Source: Moringa oleifera (taxonomy: Eukaryota; Streptophyta; Magnoliopsida; Brassicales; Moringaceae). From it: a stretch of 64,000 nt of DNA. The stretch is from assembly GCA_021397835.1 (NCBI GenBank), contig JAJFZO010000229.1, positions 4,126,501 through 4,190,500 on the forward strand, given 5' to 3'. Numbering within the stretch: position 1 is the stretch's first letter; each line of letters opens with the position of its first letter. The notes below the pieces were generated by a model. The model saw only the letters and a program-made list of their open reading frames with translations. It made no database searches and was not told where the DNA came from. Below are positions 12,601 to 24,785 of the stretch, one piece after another. A program made the position numbers and the translations under genes.

Positions 12601-15419
12601 ATATATATTGTTATTTTTCAAAATGTTTGCATGCTTTTATTTTGTGTGGATGTCATTTGACTAGTTTAGGTGCATAAGGACTTATTATGCACTCATTATG
12701 CGTTAATCATATTTCATAGTGAGCTAGTCGGCATCATTTTAAGAGCATGATAATGCTACCCTTGACAATGAAACGTTATTGCCGGGTCAATAAAAAAAAT
12801 GTAGAATTCCATTTTATAGGAAGAAAATAAGGCAGAGAAAGTGTTATTAATATGGACAGTATGGATATAATCATCATGTTTATCCAAGTCTGCAACCCGT
12901 TGATTTAAGAACTTTATTAACTATATCAAACTCTTTAGTACCCAAAATATATTGATGAAAGTGTGTCAACTTTAAGTTTGCTGGACACAATCGACGAACA
13001 TGTCTAAATTTTCTATGTTACACATTAATTTTATGGACTGATCAGTACATTTTGTTTTGAATGTATTGAATTGTCATTGTAACTTATTAGAATTAAATTT
13101 CATACCAAATTAATGTATTGTCAAAGTGAATTATTATACAACTATCATGACTTAATCCAAAACATAGTAACTTAAATAAGAGAATAATACAACTGGCATT
13201 ATAAATTTTTAAAAATCAAAGATCTTTTGATATTATGATTTACTCTTTTATTGAAAATTAGTTTTATAATCTTGTATGTCACAAAAATTATTACATAAAT
13301 AAAATTAAATTAAAATTTAGAGTAAAACTCTCATAAAACCCTTATAGTTACTGTATGTTACCAATCAAATCCTTCTGTTCAAAAAGTGATAAATCGAATT
13401 TTAATCTATCAATTAGCCTCAATTACATATTATTAAAAAATTTAAAAATTTAAAATATTCAAATTAAAAATCTTATAATTAGGCTCATCATTTGACCTAT
13501 AACCCATGAATTGGCCTATTTACGGCCCAATCCATTTATTAATAGGGCTAGGCTAAGGCCATTAATTTGAATAATAAGTAGGGCATCATTGGGCTAGCCC
13601 ATTAGAACTAAAAACGAGCTGTATTTGAACCAGTTTGTTAACATTAATAAATGGGCTATATTTAAATTAACCCGTTAAAGTCAACAAATCTCATATTTAA
13701 GCTTATCTAATTAAATTATTAATAAATTTTATTTTGTTATGTATAATTAAGTTCATTTGTATTTGTCAAACACAAGAAGTTTGACACCTTCTACAATTGA
13801 AGTACTTTATATTTGAAAGATTTGAATTTGGTGAATAAAAGAATATAAAACAAGGTAAGATTGAAGGAGATGATAAGACAGTGAACAAATATCAATATAT
13901 GTCGAGCTGAATTTAATGATACTAGTTCTTATAAAGATTAAAAGTTATACAATAGATATAAGTGTAGATTGAAAGTTGTATAATAGATATAAGTGTATGT
14001 AATCTTTTTAATTTAAAGATATATTTATTTGGATAATAAAATTGAGAAAAATATATGATTAATAAATGAATATGTATCAACTCAGTTGGAATGTGCTTAT
14101 TTTATAGTGATGCACCATTTTTTAAAATTATATTTATTTAATTAAATACAATTATTTGTTTTAATATTATGTATAAATAATTTTTTTATATTATCTATTT
14201 TAAGAATAATAAGTAATACAATTTATAAAATATAATAAAACTCATCTAAGGTCCATATAACATCCTTATTAGGCTTACACAAGCATGCATAAAATTTGCA
14301 TAAAATTTACTTAAAGTTAAAAAATAACTCACATAAAGCTCAAATAAAACTCGTTTATAGCTTAAAAATAACTTATGTAGAGCTCAACATTAAGCCTATG
14401 GATAGGTCGTGGGTCATATTTTTTTTGAAAATGGGTGGGTCTAACTCGGTTGTTAATTTATAAGGCCCGTCGGTTAATAAACTGGGCCAACTTGATCCCA
14501 TACAACACAGTCCATTGTCGAGCTTGATTTTATACAATAAATTTTAACTTAAAAATTTTCACATAAGTAAATAAATATTAAAATTATTATCATCAAAAGT
14601 TTCAAAATTTTTTAAGTATTGAAAATATATTTTATAAAAATTTATATTATCAAAATTTTAAAAAATTTATAAAAATATAAAATCTGTATAAAAAATTGTT
14701 CAAACATGTGAGATGAATCCGAAATAAAATAAAAAATTTATTTAAATCATTTTAAAAGTACATTAACAATAAAAATATATTTAACTTTTTATAAATATTT
14801 AAATTAAAATTTAATTTGAATCAAATATAGAATTCAATTTTTTTTTTAACTTTGAGAATTTAATTAGTAATTTTGTGTATACCATTTATATAACTTTTAT
14901 TTTAAAATTTATTTTATAATTCAATACTTTTATCTAAATTAATATGCATTACTTCCATCTGAATTATTAAGAGAAAATCTAATGGAATTATGTAAGCTTG
15001 TAACGAGGACTGTGGAAACTAAAACCATCATATGCAGTAGATGATGATCAAATCGATACAAATATTTGTCAAAACTTATTCCATGCTCGCTTAAAAATAA
15101 TCAAATTAGTTAAAATTTTTCTTTTCTTTTCTTTCTTGTCAATGAAAACGAGAGACACATCCCTACAAAGTAAATTACAGCATCTGCCGTGAAGACGCCG
15201 GACTGAGTCCCGTCACAGAAGTCGTACACGCAAGGATTAGATGAATTATCGACACAGACAGAGGAGCATTGACATGGCACGTATATGTTAGGTGAAGTAG
15301 ATTTCACCCCATCGCCCTTACCTGTTTCTGCAGTCTGTGTGAAACCACCAAAACAAACAAAATAACGAGAGAAGGAAGGCACGCAAAAGGCATAGGAGAC
15401 TGCTCGCGCTGTTCCTCTG
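9643..15419. other. Long AT-rich intergenic DNA, no gene seen
   Basis: Nearly 6 kb of mostly A/T-tract DNA with no credible coding frame. It holds a short tandem duplication (13936-13997), entered separately. Segments at about 13480-13620 and 14390-14520 are locally richer in GGCC words, but I recognise no element in them. Confidence 0.5.
13936..13997. repeat. Two tandem 31-bp units
   Basis: The unit starts GATTAAAAGTTATAC and repeats once as GATTGAAAGTTGTAT. Both copies end in AATAGATATAAGTGTA or nearly so, with three differences between units. No coding meaning. Confidence 0.7.
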
Positions 15420-15427
15420 TATATATA
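15420..15427 (+). promoter_or_regulatory. TATA box of CYP89A gene 1
   Basis: TATATATA lies 54-61 bp upstream of the ATG at 15481, giving a very short 5' UTR, as also seen for CYP89A gene 2. Confidence 0.55.
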
Positions 15428-15480
15428 CCCCACCACAGTCTAAAGCCGCTAGCCTCATTTGCCCTTTAGTAAGCAGAGCC

Positions 15481-17031
15481 ATGGAAACCTGGTTGCTTAT
15501 CCTCATCTCCATCTCTGTCTCTCTCGTCTTCAAGTCTGTCATCCGCTGGCTCACCTCCGGGAAGGCCGCTCACAGGCTGCCTCCAGGGCCACCTTCCTTC
15601 CCGATCATCGGTAACGTCCTCTGGCTAAAAAAGAATTCCTTCTCCGATTTCCAGCACATCCTGCAAACCCTCCACGCCACCCACGGCCCCATCGTCACCT
15701 TCCAAGCCGGATCTCGTCCCTCCATCTGGGTTGCTGACCGATCCTTGGCCCACCAGGCCTTGGTCCAAAGCGGCGCTGTCTTTGCCGACCGCCCTCCTGC
15801 ACTCGCCACCACCAGAGTCATCACCAGTAACCAGCATGACATCCATTCCTCATTCTACGGCCCCACGTGGCGCCTCCTCAGGCGCAACTTCACAGCCGAA
15901 ATCCTCAACCCTTCGCGAGTCAAGTCCTATGCCCATGCCCGCAGGTGGGTGTTGCAGATACTCATGGAATGTCTGATCTCGGAGCAAAACGAGTCTGGTC
16001 ATCTTTCTCGAGCATTGGATCATTTTCGGTACTCCATGTTTTGCTTGTTAGTGCTTATGTGCTTCGGGGACAAGCTCAACCAGACCGAAATCAAAGAAAT
16101 CGAAGATGCTCAATATAAGATGCTGATGAGCTATGGGAGGTTCGGCATACTGAATTTCTGGCCAGGGATGACAAAGTTTCTGCTTCGAAAAAGGTGGGAA
16201 GAGTTCATGGAGCTTCGTAAATATCAAGAAAATGTATTGATTCGTTTGATAAAAGCACGAAAGAAGGTGAAGAAAGAAAAATCTGACAAGAGCAAGGTTG
16301 ATAAAGAGCATGTTTTAGCATATGTTGATACATTGCTGGATCTTGAGCTTCCAGAGGAGAAAAGGAAGCTTACTGACGGGGAAATGGTTAGTTTGTGCTC
16401 TGAGTTCCTCAACGCCGGCACAGATCCAACAGCCACGGCTTTGCAGTGGATCATGGCAAATATGGTGAAATACCCACATATTCAACAGAAGCTGTACATG
16501 GAGATCAAAGGGGTTGTAGGAGACGGAGCAGAAGAGGTAAAAGAAGATGACCTGCAAAAGATGCCATACCTGAAAGCAGTGGTTTTGGAAGGGCTGAGGA
16601 GGCACCCTCCTGGCCACTTTCTGTCGTCACACAGAGTGACTGAAGACACAGTGTTGGGTGGTTTCCTGGTACCCAAACAGGGGACTATTAACTTCATGGT
16701 AGCGGAGATGGGGCGGGATCCCAAGGTGTGGGAGGATCCAATGGCTTTTAAGCCTGAGAGGTTCCTGAGCAGCAAAGATGGCAGTCTGGAAGGCATTGAT
16801 ATCACCGGAAGCAGAGAGATCAAGATGATGCCATTTGGTGCTGGAAGGAGGATCTGTCCTGGGTATAGCTTGGCTATGCTTCATTTAGAGTATTTTCTTG
16901 CAAATTTGGTGTGGAGTTTTGAGTGGAAAGCTGTGGATGGACATGAAGTTGATCTCTCAGAGAAGCAACAGTTCATCACAATGGTCATGAAAAACCCATT
17001 CCGGGCTCACATTTCTCCAAGGAGAAGATGA
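15481..17031 (+). CDS. CYP89A: Cytochrome P450, CYP89A family, gene 1 of 4
   Basis: Single exon, 516 aa. It starts with METWLLILIS, a hydrophobic ER anchor, followed by the hinge LPPGPPSFPIIG near residue 36. The order of motifs is normal: I-helix AGTDPT (312-317), K-helix ELR-type EGLR (E370, R373), PERF near 427, and heme loop [10 protein letters not shown] with Cys459 as the iron ligand. CYP89A enzymes are microsomal monooxygenases; Arabidopsis CYP89A9 converts fluorescent chlorophyll catabolites to dioxobilin-type products during senescence. The other three copies read (G/A)GTDTT in the I-helix, whereas this one has Pro where the conserved oxygen-activating Thr normally stands. It is the most divergent of the four, for instance GHFLSSH where the others have AHFVLPH. 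The open frame is otherwise intact. Whether it is catalytically normal cannot be told. Confidence 0.93.
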   Translation: METWLLILISISVSLVFKSVIRWLTSGKAAHRLPPGPPSFPIIGNVLWLKKNSFSDFQHILQTLHATHGPIVTFQAGSRPSIWVADRSLAHQALVQSGAVFADRPPALATTRVITSNQHDIHSSFYGPTWRLLRRNFTAEILNPSRVKSYAHARRWVLQILMECLISEQNESGHLSRALDHFRYSMFCLLVLMCFGDKLNQTEIKEIEDAQYKMLMSYGRFGILNFWPGMTKFLLRKRWEEFMELRKYQENVLIRLIKARKKVKKEKSDKSKVDKEHVLAYVDTLLDLELPEEKRKLTDGEMVSLCSEFLNAGTDPTATALQWIMANMVKYPHIQQKLYMEIKGVVGDGAEEVKEDDLQKMPYLKAVVLEGLRRHPPGHFLSSHRVTEDTVLGGFLVPKQGTINFMVAEMGRDPKVWEDPMAFKPERFLSSKDGSLEGIDITGSREIKMMPFGAGRRICPGYSLAMLHLEYFLANLVWSFEWKAVDGHEVDLSEKQQFITMVMKNPFRAHISPRRR

Positions 17032-18152
17032 AGGCATATATACAAGTTTAGATAAATGTAGCTATATCTGTAAGATGTCAAACTATATCTCTTCCTTCAA
17101 CCCTGATATATATTTCATTTTATGCACCAAAAAAATTTCTTACCATCACAACAACACTCAGAAATAACAAAACAAATAAATATGTTATTAATGTCAGTTT
17201 TTAGAATTAAAATAATCAAAATTTTTGGGAAAAAAGGCTTGGTGTGAATTCTTACACGCCCTAAGATAGCTTTTGACTTTGATTAGAAATCTTCCTCCCC
17301 TTTCGAGAACCTCAAACACAAATCAATGATAACCAGTCAGTGCTAAAAGATAAGGATCACTTGTCCCTTATCTGTTAAAATATCCGTCACTGTGCTCTTA
17401 GCATCGCCTTTACTATCATTAATGTGATATATTGGGATTCTCCCCTTCATATTCATTGAGACTCTTTTTTATGCTCCAAACGAAATCTCTTTCCCAATAT
17501 CTCACTTGATTTTTAAAATTTTTTAAATAATTTTATTAAAAAATTAATAAATATTATTTAATTGTGTTTAAATGGTTTCATTTTGAAAGATTTTTTATTT
17601 TTTATTTTAAAATAATATTAATTGTAATATTGTATTTAACTTGTTATATATATATATATTTTAGATTTTAATTTTATTTATATATATATATTTTTAAAAA
17701 ATATTAGAAAATAATTTTACATCAGTTATGATTTTAACTAAATAAATAGTACATATAATAGCTATAGGACTTGTATTTCATAAAGGATGTATAAAACGGA
17801 GAAGAATATATATTGATGAAAATATATATAATGGAATAATATTATCACTTGAAAACTCATTTAAAATTAATTATTTTATATATATAATTGATAAATTATT
17901 TTTTAAAATAGATTTGAATAATTTTGAATATATAAAAATATCTATGTTTGGTATGTTTTAAAAAATTAAGATCTTTTATGATGATAATTTTTAAAAAATA
18001 ATATTATAATTTAAAAATTTTAAAACAAAATGAATTAATATGATATTAACGGTTTATTATGATCTTCTATTTAATTAAAAATAAAATAATTTATTACCTA
18101 AAAAGTAAAAAGGAATAAGATAATTCATTACCTAAAAGTTTAAAATAAAAAA
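17032..18152. other. AT-rich intergenic DNA
   Basis: 3' UTR of the P450, then A/T tracts with (TA)n runs at about 17645-17660 and 17680-17692. No gene seen. Confidence 0.5.
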
Positions 18153-18234
18153 TAAAAAATTACCAAAAAATTATAAAATTTTCTAAATATACATATATAT
18201 ATTATTTTATAAAAAAAACCACTGAACTATAGCC
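18153..18234. repeat. Left copy of the host duplication flanking the caulimovirid pair
   Basis: This 82-bp segment, from TAAAAAATTACC to CTGAACTATAGCC, recurs in direct orientation at 31391-31492. The 36 bp before and about 35 bp after a TA-rich microsatellite are identical between copies. Only the microsatellite differs in length and content. It behaves like a very long target-site duplication. Confidence 0.85.
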
Positions 18235-18360
18235 AGCTTTACTTCACTGTTTTACTATTTTCTTTTATTATTTATTATTTCTTTATATTTGCTTTAGCGC
18301 TTTAAGTTATTGCTAGTTTAACTCATCTTTGAGACTGTCACTAGTAATCTGGGCTAGAAA

Positions 18361-18372
18361 TGATATCAGAGC
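18361..18372 (+). promoter_or_regulatory. tRNA-Met primer-binding site, outer left leader
   Basis: TGATATCAGAGC matches the plant initiator tRNA-Met complement at 11 of 12 bases. The equivalent site in the terminal overlap at 24907-24918 has a further change (10 of 12). The site in arm 2 (31260-31271, minus) is perfect. Confidence 0.8.
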
Positions 18373-18536
18373 CAAGCGGCCGTAGGAGGGAGAATACATA
18401 TCATGACGAGTCTTGAGCACTAGTGTTGGTCAATCGTGAAATCCGTTGGTCAACCTGAGGAGAGAGAAATAAGTGGTCCCGGTGATGGTCCATCTAGTGT
18501 AACAAGATAAGTGTCAAGGGTACTATAATCTCTTCA

Positions 18537-19308
18537 ATGTCCAACTTGGTTCGGAGACTTCTAGGTAGGTCTAAAACATGTTCAAGAGAGGAATCATCAA
18601 CCAGTAGTGAGTTAGATTACGAAGAAAATATGGAAAATGTAGTCAATAGTGTAGAAATCAATATAGCAAAAATAGAACAAGATTTACAAAATTGGTCAAT
18701 ACCCAAACAAGATGTTAAGTTCATTTATCAAATAAGATCATTTGAATTAAAATAAGATTATTCAATTAAAACAGCAGAAAAGACAATATCAATCAATAAT
18801 GAAAACCAAATGGCTCACCTGTTTAACAAAAATACCCTAGCACAACACGTACCTACGGTTAGGTATTTGCATATAGGACTAGTACAAGTTGAAATAAAAC
18901 CATTATATAGATTAGGACTTAGATATTTCCATACTATTATGCTTGAGAGATGCAAGACATTTAAGATTTTCAAATTCATTATTAGCAACAATACAATCAA
19001 ACTTAGCCAATGGTCCAGTGTACTTTAACTGTTATCCTAACTTCTCTGTAGACCTATAAGACCCACATATATTAGATGTACTCACATTCAATGTTCAAAC
19101 CAAGAATTTAGAAGTTAAAGACAAGATGAGAAGTATTACCTTAGTCTATAAAGTTTACTATAAGGTCATGACAACAACATTGAACCCAAAAGCAAAAAAA
19201 GTCTTTAAACCAGGAGAAACCCTTTTATTAGAAGCCAATAATCAACATGCCAATACCATGATACCAAAATTAATCAAGTGGTCAAAATTAACATTTTCAA
19301 ATGATTGA
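18537..19308 (+). pseudogene. Caulimovirid movement-protein region, arm 1 (broken)
   Basis: Begins at ATG 18537 (MSNLVRRLLG). It is interrupted by a stop at 18753-18755, a frameshift near 18940, TAA at 19057-19059 and TGA at 19306-19308. The stretch around FKPGETLLLEAN (19207 on) resembles the core of the 30K-type movement proteins that widen plasmodesmata in plant viruses. The TAA and TGA recur at the matching positions in arm 2, whereas the stop at 18753 does not. Arm 2 allows the frame to be followed. Identification rests on order within the element and on general resemblance, not on a profile search. Confidence 0.65.
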
Positions 19309-20100
19309 AAATTAGCTAGTGTCAACCCACCTAGAGAAGTCAAGACATCACAAGCATCAAGAATAGAAGAACAACCTGATGATAATGTTATGTTAAGATT
19401 TACATCAATGAGGGAACTAAGAATTAGAATTGAGGAAATTCTTCCTGCAATATCATCTGTATCCAACAACATGACAGAAAGAATGACAATATACTTAGAT
19501 CCATTAAATGGAGGAAGATCTACAATACAACCAATAGAAACTATAGTAGATTGGGATCCAACAATACCAAGAATCTATTCAAATAATCCATCCCTTTCTT
19601 ACTCAAAAAAGAAGGATTATGAGTCACAACTCAATATGATTATGACAGAGTTTATCATAAATAAGGAACTACTAAGAAAAGATTTTAACTCAGAAGAAAA
19701 TAGATAAGAACAAGAGTGGTTCATGAAAATATATTCAAGAGAATAAAAGCAAATGATTAGGGAAACATATTATGAGGAAATGGAAATAATAAGAGAAAAC
19801 ATAAGGTTCTTCGTGTGGTTTGAAAAATATGCACAAAAAAGCAAGATAGATTATCCTTTTAATGATCAGATCAATATAATAGAAGAAGTAACTCAAAAAT
19901 GGCATACAACTAGAAACATAGAGATAATTGGAATACATCCTCCCTTAGAACAAATAGAAATGCAATACCATGGTAATCCAATAGTAGCATCCCCATTCAT
20001 TCAAGCACAACGAACATAAAAGTCAAAATGAACAAGCCATATACAGGGATGTAATCTCAATATATCAACAAAACAATTGCACTAATCAAATTTTACATAC
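19309..20100 (+). pseudogene. Polyprotein segment between movement and coat proteins, arm 1
   Basis: Open pieces at 19390-19707 and 19753-20019 follow each other with single stops between them. They are hydrophilic and rich in Glu, Arg and Ile. No enzyme motif seen. The position suggests a linker or the N-terminal part of the structural polyprotein. Confidence 0.5.
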
Positions 20101-20101
20101 A

Positions 20102-21556
20102 GTGGCTAAGCAAATTGATCGTATAGAAAAAACGGGTCAATATCCAAAAGGAAGTCAATACTCAAAAGGAAAACAAGAAATAGGAAGTTTCAGTACAGAA
20201 AAAATATTTAGTGATCTCAATAAACTCATTTTCAAAATATATGATGTACCTAGAGACCAATTACCAACATTGACAAAACAAGATGATGATATCCTTGAAG
20301 AAATAGAAAGGAAGCTACAAGCATTAACCATAAGTAAGAATGTAGAAGAAAGATAAGTGAACACAATAGGGAAGTGGGATACATCATCAGAAATAGAACA
20401 AAAAGAAGAAACAGGAATATTAGAAGAACAATTTGATGAGATAATAAACTTAAAACCATTAATGATAAATAAAATCAAGATTCCAAACCCAAAAATTTAT
20501 ACTAATTATTCATGACCGTCTTAACCAGACATAAGAATGGAAGATAGATTAATATATACTCAATCTAGGTATGATGTTGATACAATATATGAATGGAATA
20601 TATATGGATTAGCAGAACATCAAATTCTCGATGTCCTCCAAAAAATGACAATGACAGCCACAACTCATAAGTCAAGATTTAGGAATACTGATCAAATGAT
20701 AGCCAAATTATTAATCTCAGGGTTTATAGGAAAATTAAAAGGACAGTGGGATAATTATTTATAAAAAGTCAATAAAATGGAAGTATTTCAAGTAATAAAA
20801 AGGGAAACAGTCTAGATAGAACCAAATCAAGAGGGTAAGAGTGAGCAAAAATGTGTAGAAAATGCAGCAGAGACTTTAATATTAGCAATAACAAAACATT
20901 TTATAAGAGACCCTTCTGCATTCCAAGAAAAAACATTTGAAATTCTTTTGCACCTAACGTGTCCTAAATTGTCAGATTTTAGATGGTACAGGGATACGTT
21001 TTTAACCAAGCTTTATACTAGGGCAGATAGTAATCATGCATCATGGAAGGAAAGATTTATTGCAGAATTACAAAAATTATTTGCAGAAAAGGTTAGACAA
21101 AAACTTAGGGATATATGTGGAGGAGTGATACCTTATGATTCAATATCTTATGGAGAAATGATTAGTATAATAGATCAAGTTGGATTAGCACTATGTATAG
21201 ATTTAAAATTAAAATAAAAAATTAGGTTAAAAGTGTCCCAAAAATAGGGCAGAAATGGGGACCTTCTATGTCCAGTATGGGTATGAGAAAATTAGAGCTC
21301 CTTCAGCTAAAAGAAAAAGATTTTCCCCTGAACAAATAAATCTTTTAGAAACCAAGAAAATAAACCAAGAATGTCTAATAAACCTGTCAAAACAACCAAA
21401 AAACCTAATATCATTAAATGTTATAGGTTTGGAAAAACAAGACATTATGCAAGAAATTGTAATGTGAAAAAACAAATTAGTGAACTAGAAATATCAGAGG
21501 AAATAAAAAAAAATCAATATATTGGAAAATACATCCCAAGAAGAACAAGAAGATAG
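20102..21556 (+). pseudogene. Caulimovirid coat-protein region with altered zinc knuckle, arm 1
   Basis: Pieces at 20102-20356, 20537-20764 and 20948-21217 carry an acidic stretch followed by a Trp/Tyr-rich core typical of pararetroviral capsids. A basic stretch near 21300 precedes the zinc knuckle CYRFGKTRHYARNC (about 21418-21459). The CCHC pattern has Phe in place of the second Cys, a change also present in arm 2. Capsid proteins of this family coat the DNA genome and bind RNA through the knuckle. The frame is broken by several stops and by a one-base difference from arm 2 near 21240. Confidence 0.65.
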
Positions 21557-22009
21557 CAATAATGATATAGTTGAACCTAGTAGTTCAGAACCATTAGAAG
21601 ACATAAGCAGTGAAGGGATATATAAATGCAAAATGATCAATATGGTTAGTAAGAAAGAATTATTGACATTATTAACAAGATAGAAGATCCTAATGTAAAG
21701 AGAGAATATTTGCCTAAATTAAAAGACATTATCTCAAGAAAAGAAAAATAAAATATCAAACCTTATAATCTACAAGAAATATTAGTGCAGGGAAAAATAG
21801 TATAAAATTTTAAAGTTTAATATTCTCAACAAGAAATCGATGAGTTAAGAGAAATAGTTAGCCTATTACAAAAAGAAATTATAGAAATAAGAACTAAAAT
21901 ATTAACTCTTAAGATACATCAAGAGTTAGAACCTATAAAAGGAAAAGAGATAATAGAAGAAAGTGAAAATGAGGATTTTATAAATATCATAAACAATATA
22001 TAATTACAA

Positions 22010-22506
22010 AAATGGTATGTAAATATCACTTTGACAATAGACAATGATTTTCATCTCAATACCATAGTCATAATAGATTCAGGAGTAGATCAGAATTGCA
22101 TTCGAGGAGGATTAGTACTTGTTCAACATTATGAAAAAATAAATGAAAATTATGTGGAGCTAATTGTGCTAGATGACACATAAAGTACAAGATCACTAAA
22201 GCGACAATATGTATTAAGGGATACCGCATAAAAACCTTTTTCATATTAGTCAAAGATATTTAACAAGGATTAATATTAGGAATTTCATTCTTAACACAAG
22301 TATATCCCTTTTTTAGTGGATCAAGAAGGATTACATTCTAAAGGATTAGGACAATCTATTACTTTCAAATTTATTCCTTCTCCAACAGATAAAGAATTAA
22401 TTTTACTAAGAAAAAATTCTATACAAAGCAATACTGACAAATCTTTGTTTGTAATACAAATGGAGACAAGTAGCAGCAGCAAAGAAATCTTTAATCCAAA
22501 GGTATA
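22010..22506 (+). pseudogene. Retropepsin-like aspartic protease remnant, arm 1
   Basis: The active-site triplet Asp-Ser-Gly is at 22076-22084 in the context VIIDSGVDQNC. A downstream stretch (22316-22506, DQEGLHSKGLG on) normally leads towards reverse transcriptase in this virus family. Arm 2 reads DLGAD at the same site. Stops at about 22180 and 22227 break it. No reverse-transcriptase motif (no YxDD) follows. Confidence 0.65.
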
Positions 22507-22611
22507 AATGTTTAAGTTTAGCCCTTTTAAACTTTATTTTTTTTTTATCAAAACAGTCTAAAAACTTTTAGAACACCAACAAATATCTTTTTAGACCCTT
22601 TACAAAAATGC

Positions 22612-23781
22612 TTGATTGACAATCTTTGGGATAGCAAAACCACCCAATTAAAACTTCTAAGCCTAAAACTGCAAAAAAGTTATCATTCCGAATATTATGT
22701 TATCTTCAAAGGAAGAAAACCAAGGGTTTGTTGTAATTATAGTTTAGTAGTCCATGATATAAGTCAATGTCCCTATGCTTTATGGCAAGAATTTGAGAAT
22801 TTTCAAGTAGCCATACAAATAGCTAAAAGTGGCATTGGATCCAACTTTTATGTTGAACCAATCTTGCCAATAACATAGCCTTGTATTCCAGTAGTTGCTA
22901 ACCTAGAGGGCTCAGCCCATAGTACACAGAATTTCTTTTTTATGGTGTAGGAAAACTAGAAGCTCATAAACCAAGTCCAATATCAAGAGCAAGCCATCTC
23001 TTTGATGTTTGAACTCCTAAATAAGGTAAACCATGAAAAAGCCAAACTTATGAAACAGTTAGAAATAGCCCAAATCCAGACAGATCAGGTCATTCTCTTA
23101 AATTCGGCCCTTCATACTACCAGAAACCAACCCTCAGTCAAAAATAGGAATTATGAAGCCTTAAGTGTTAGACTTAAGCTTTAGACAGTCCAAACAATAC
23201 AACCTCTGTTTGAAATAGAACCAAGTTCCTAATACATTATAGCCCAAAAGTGTGAAGACCTGTTTATAACCCAGCTCATTAACCTCCAAACCTTTTTAAG
23301 CCAAATTTATTTTCAAGGAATTACAGTTAGTGGAGTGAAAGTCATTCAAGACCTCTTTCAATATTCGACCCCTCTCAGTTTTAATAGTTTACCCTCAAAA
23401 AGATTGATGACATAAATTTTCAAAGTAAAAATCAAGCGTAGCAAAACAAACTTATCATCAGTACAGATAATACAACTCTATGAACATGAGATGGTAGAGC
23501 AACTAATAGTAGATCATGAAATCCCACTCAAGAAATTTAGGTACTACTTCCAGATGGTAGTAGGCAATGCAATAGAAGGATCAACATCAATCAAGATAGT
23601 ATCAACAATACCACAATCATATAGCCTCATGAAAGAGCCTTCTCTCCATCAGATTTTCATTTTAGCAACCGAAGACATGATATCTAATCAAGCTCCTCAA
23701 GAATTTTCAACCATAAAAGATATAAAGTTTTACAAGATGATCATGAGGAGACCCATTCTTAGAGTTAATCCCAACTGGTGA
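22612..23781 (+). pseudogene. Transactivator/viroplasmin remnant, arm 1
   Basis: The segment YYVIFKGRKPRVCCNYS (about 22693-22743), continuing to LWQEFENFQVAIQIA, matches the viroplasmin/RNase H1 N-terminal type domain (PF01693 style: YYVVFxGRxPGV..). A coiled, Lys/Gln-rich stretch (about 23002-23184) and a conserved but unrecognised C-terminal part (23491-23781) follow. In caulimovirids this protein forms the inclusion-body matrix and allows re-initiation of translation. Stops at 22876 and around 22950 disable it here. Confidence 0.65.
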
Positions 23782-24059
23782 AGGAAGAACGTACAAAACT
23801 TGGGGACCACAAAAATTCAGTATGAATATACCATTCTCAAGATATAAAGATACATTAGAAGCAGAGGACATATTATTCAACATAGCAACAAGCGATGAAG
23901 ACTGTGTAAGCTTAGAGTTAATGATGCAGGGATGAGAAGATTAATGCCAGTACAAAAGAAGACTTTATCTTACAACCTTCACTCACTACTTTTCCTTTTG
24001 GAAAAGAAAAGCTGAGCCATTAAGATTAAAGGCTTTACAATACCTCCAAGATACCTCAT

Positions 24060-24300
24060 CAAGACAAAAGGAATCCAAATGATACATCAAAGCACATCAA
24101 GATAAAAGAAGAAGAATCAAAAAGGATAAAGGACACATCAAGTACATATCAAGATATATCAAGGTATATCAAGATAAGAAGAAAGGAATCATCAAGAAAA
24201 AAGAAAAAGAATCAAAAAGGACAAAGGACACATCAAGATATATCAAGGCATATTAAGATAAGGAAAAAGGAATCAAAAGGACAAAAGACACATCAAGCCA
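24060..24300 (+). repeat. A/G-rich tandem repeats upstream of the arm 1 promoter
   Basis: Words such as ACATCAAG, GGAATCA and AAAAAGGACAAAGGACAC recur in imperfect units of roughly 50-70 bp. The same array appears inverted in arm 2 at about 25550-25780. Its position just upstream of the TATA box suggests an enhancer region; that role is inferred. Confidence 0.6.
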
Positions 24301-24349
24301 CAGAAATCACAAGGAAACTTACTTTGCAAGAACATCAAGAATTTCTCAC

Positions 24350-24357
24350 TATAAAAG
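24350..24357 (+). promoter_or_regulatory. Pregenomic-RNA-type promoter TATA box, arm 1
   Basis: TATAAAAG lies downstream of the last coding region, where caulimovirids place the promoter of their terminally redundant RNA. It points right, into arm 2, so it would read arm 2 antisense. The arm 2 counterpart reads TATTAAAG (25499-25492, minus). Confidence 0.6.
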
Positions 24358-24785
24358 GAGCCTTAATGCTAGAATTAAGGCAGAGGGCGCAAGAGTAAGT
24401 TCACAAGACATTCCAAAGCTCTCTCCCCAATACCAAGACTTTTCTTTTCAAGATCAAGACCTTTACCATCAAGACCTTTCCCTTCAAGATCTTATTTTCC
24501 TCAGGATCCTTAATCGATCGAACTTGTCTCGATCTTTCCCTTGGTCGAACTTGTCTCTATCTTTTCCTTTTATATGAGCAAGTACTTTTTATTTTACAAA
24601 TTAGAGGCAAAATTTTAGAAACATTTTTGTAAGCTTTCCTTAACCAATATTGGCATGAAATAAAATATCATTTCAATATATTTCAATTTCATTACTGCTT
24701 TAATTCTATTACTGCTTTAATTTCATTATTGTTTTCATTATCGTCTTTTATTACTATTTTTCATTACTATTTTTTTTATTATCGC

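Noticed and set aside
15110..15436. 108-codon minus-strand frame rich in Cys, overlapping the CYP89A gene 1 promoter
   Set aside because: No recognisable domain or signal peptide, and it crosses the TATA box of the P450. Probably chance.
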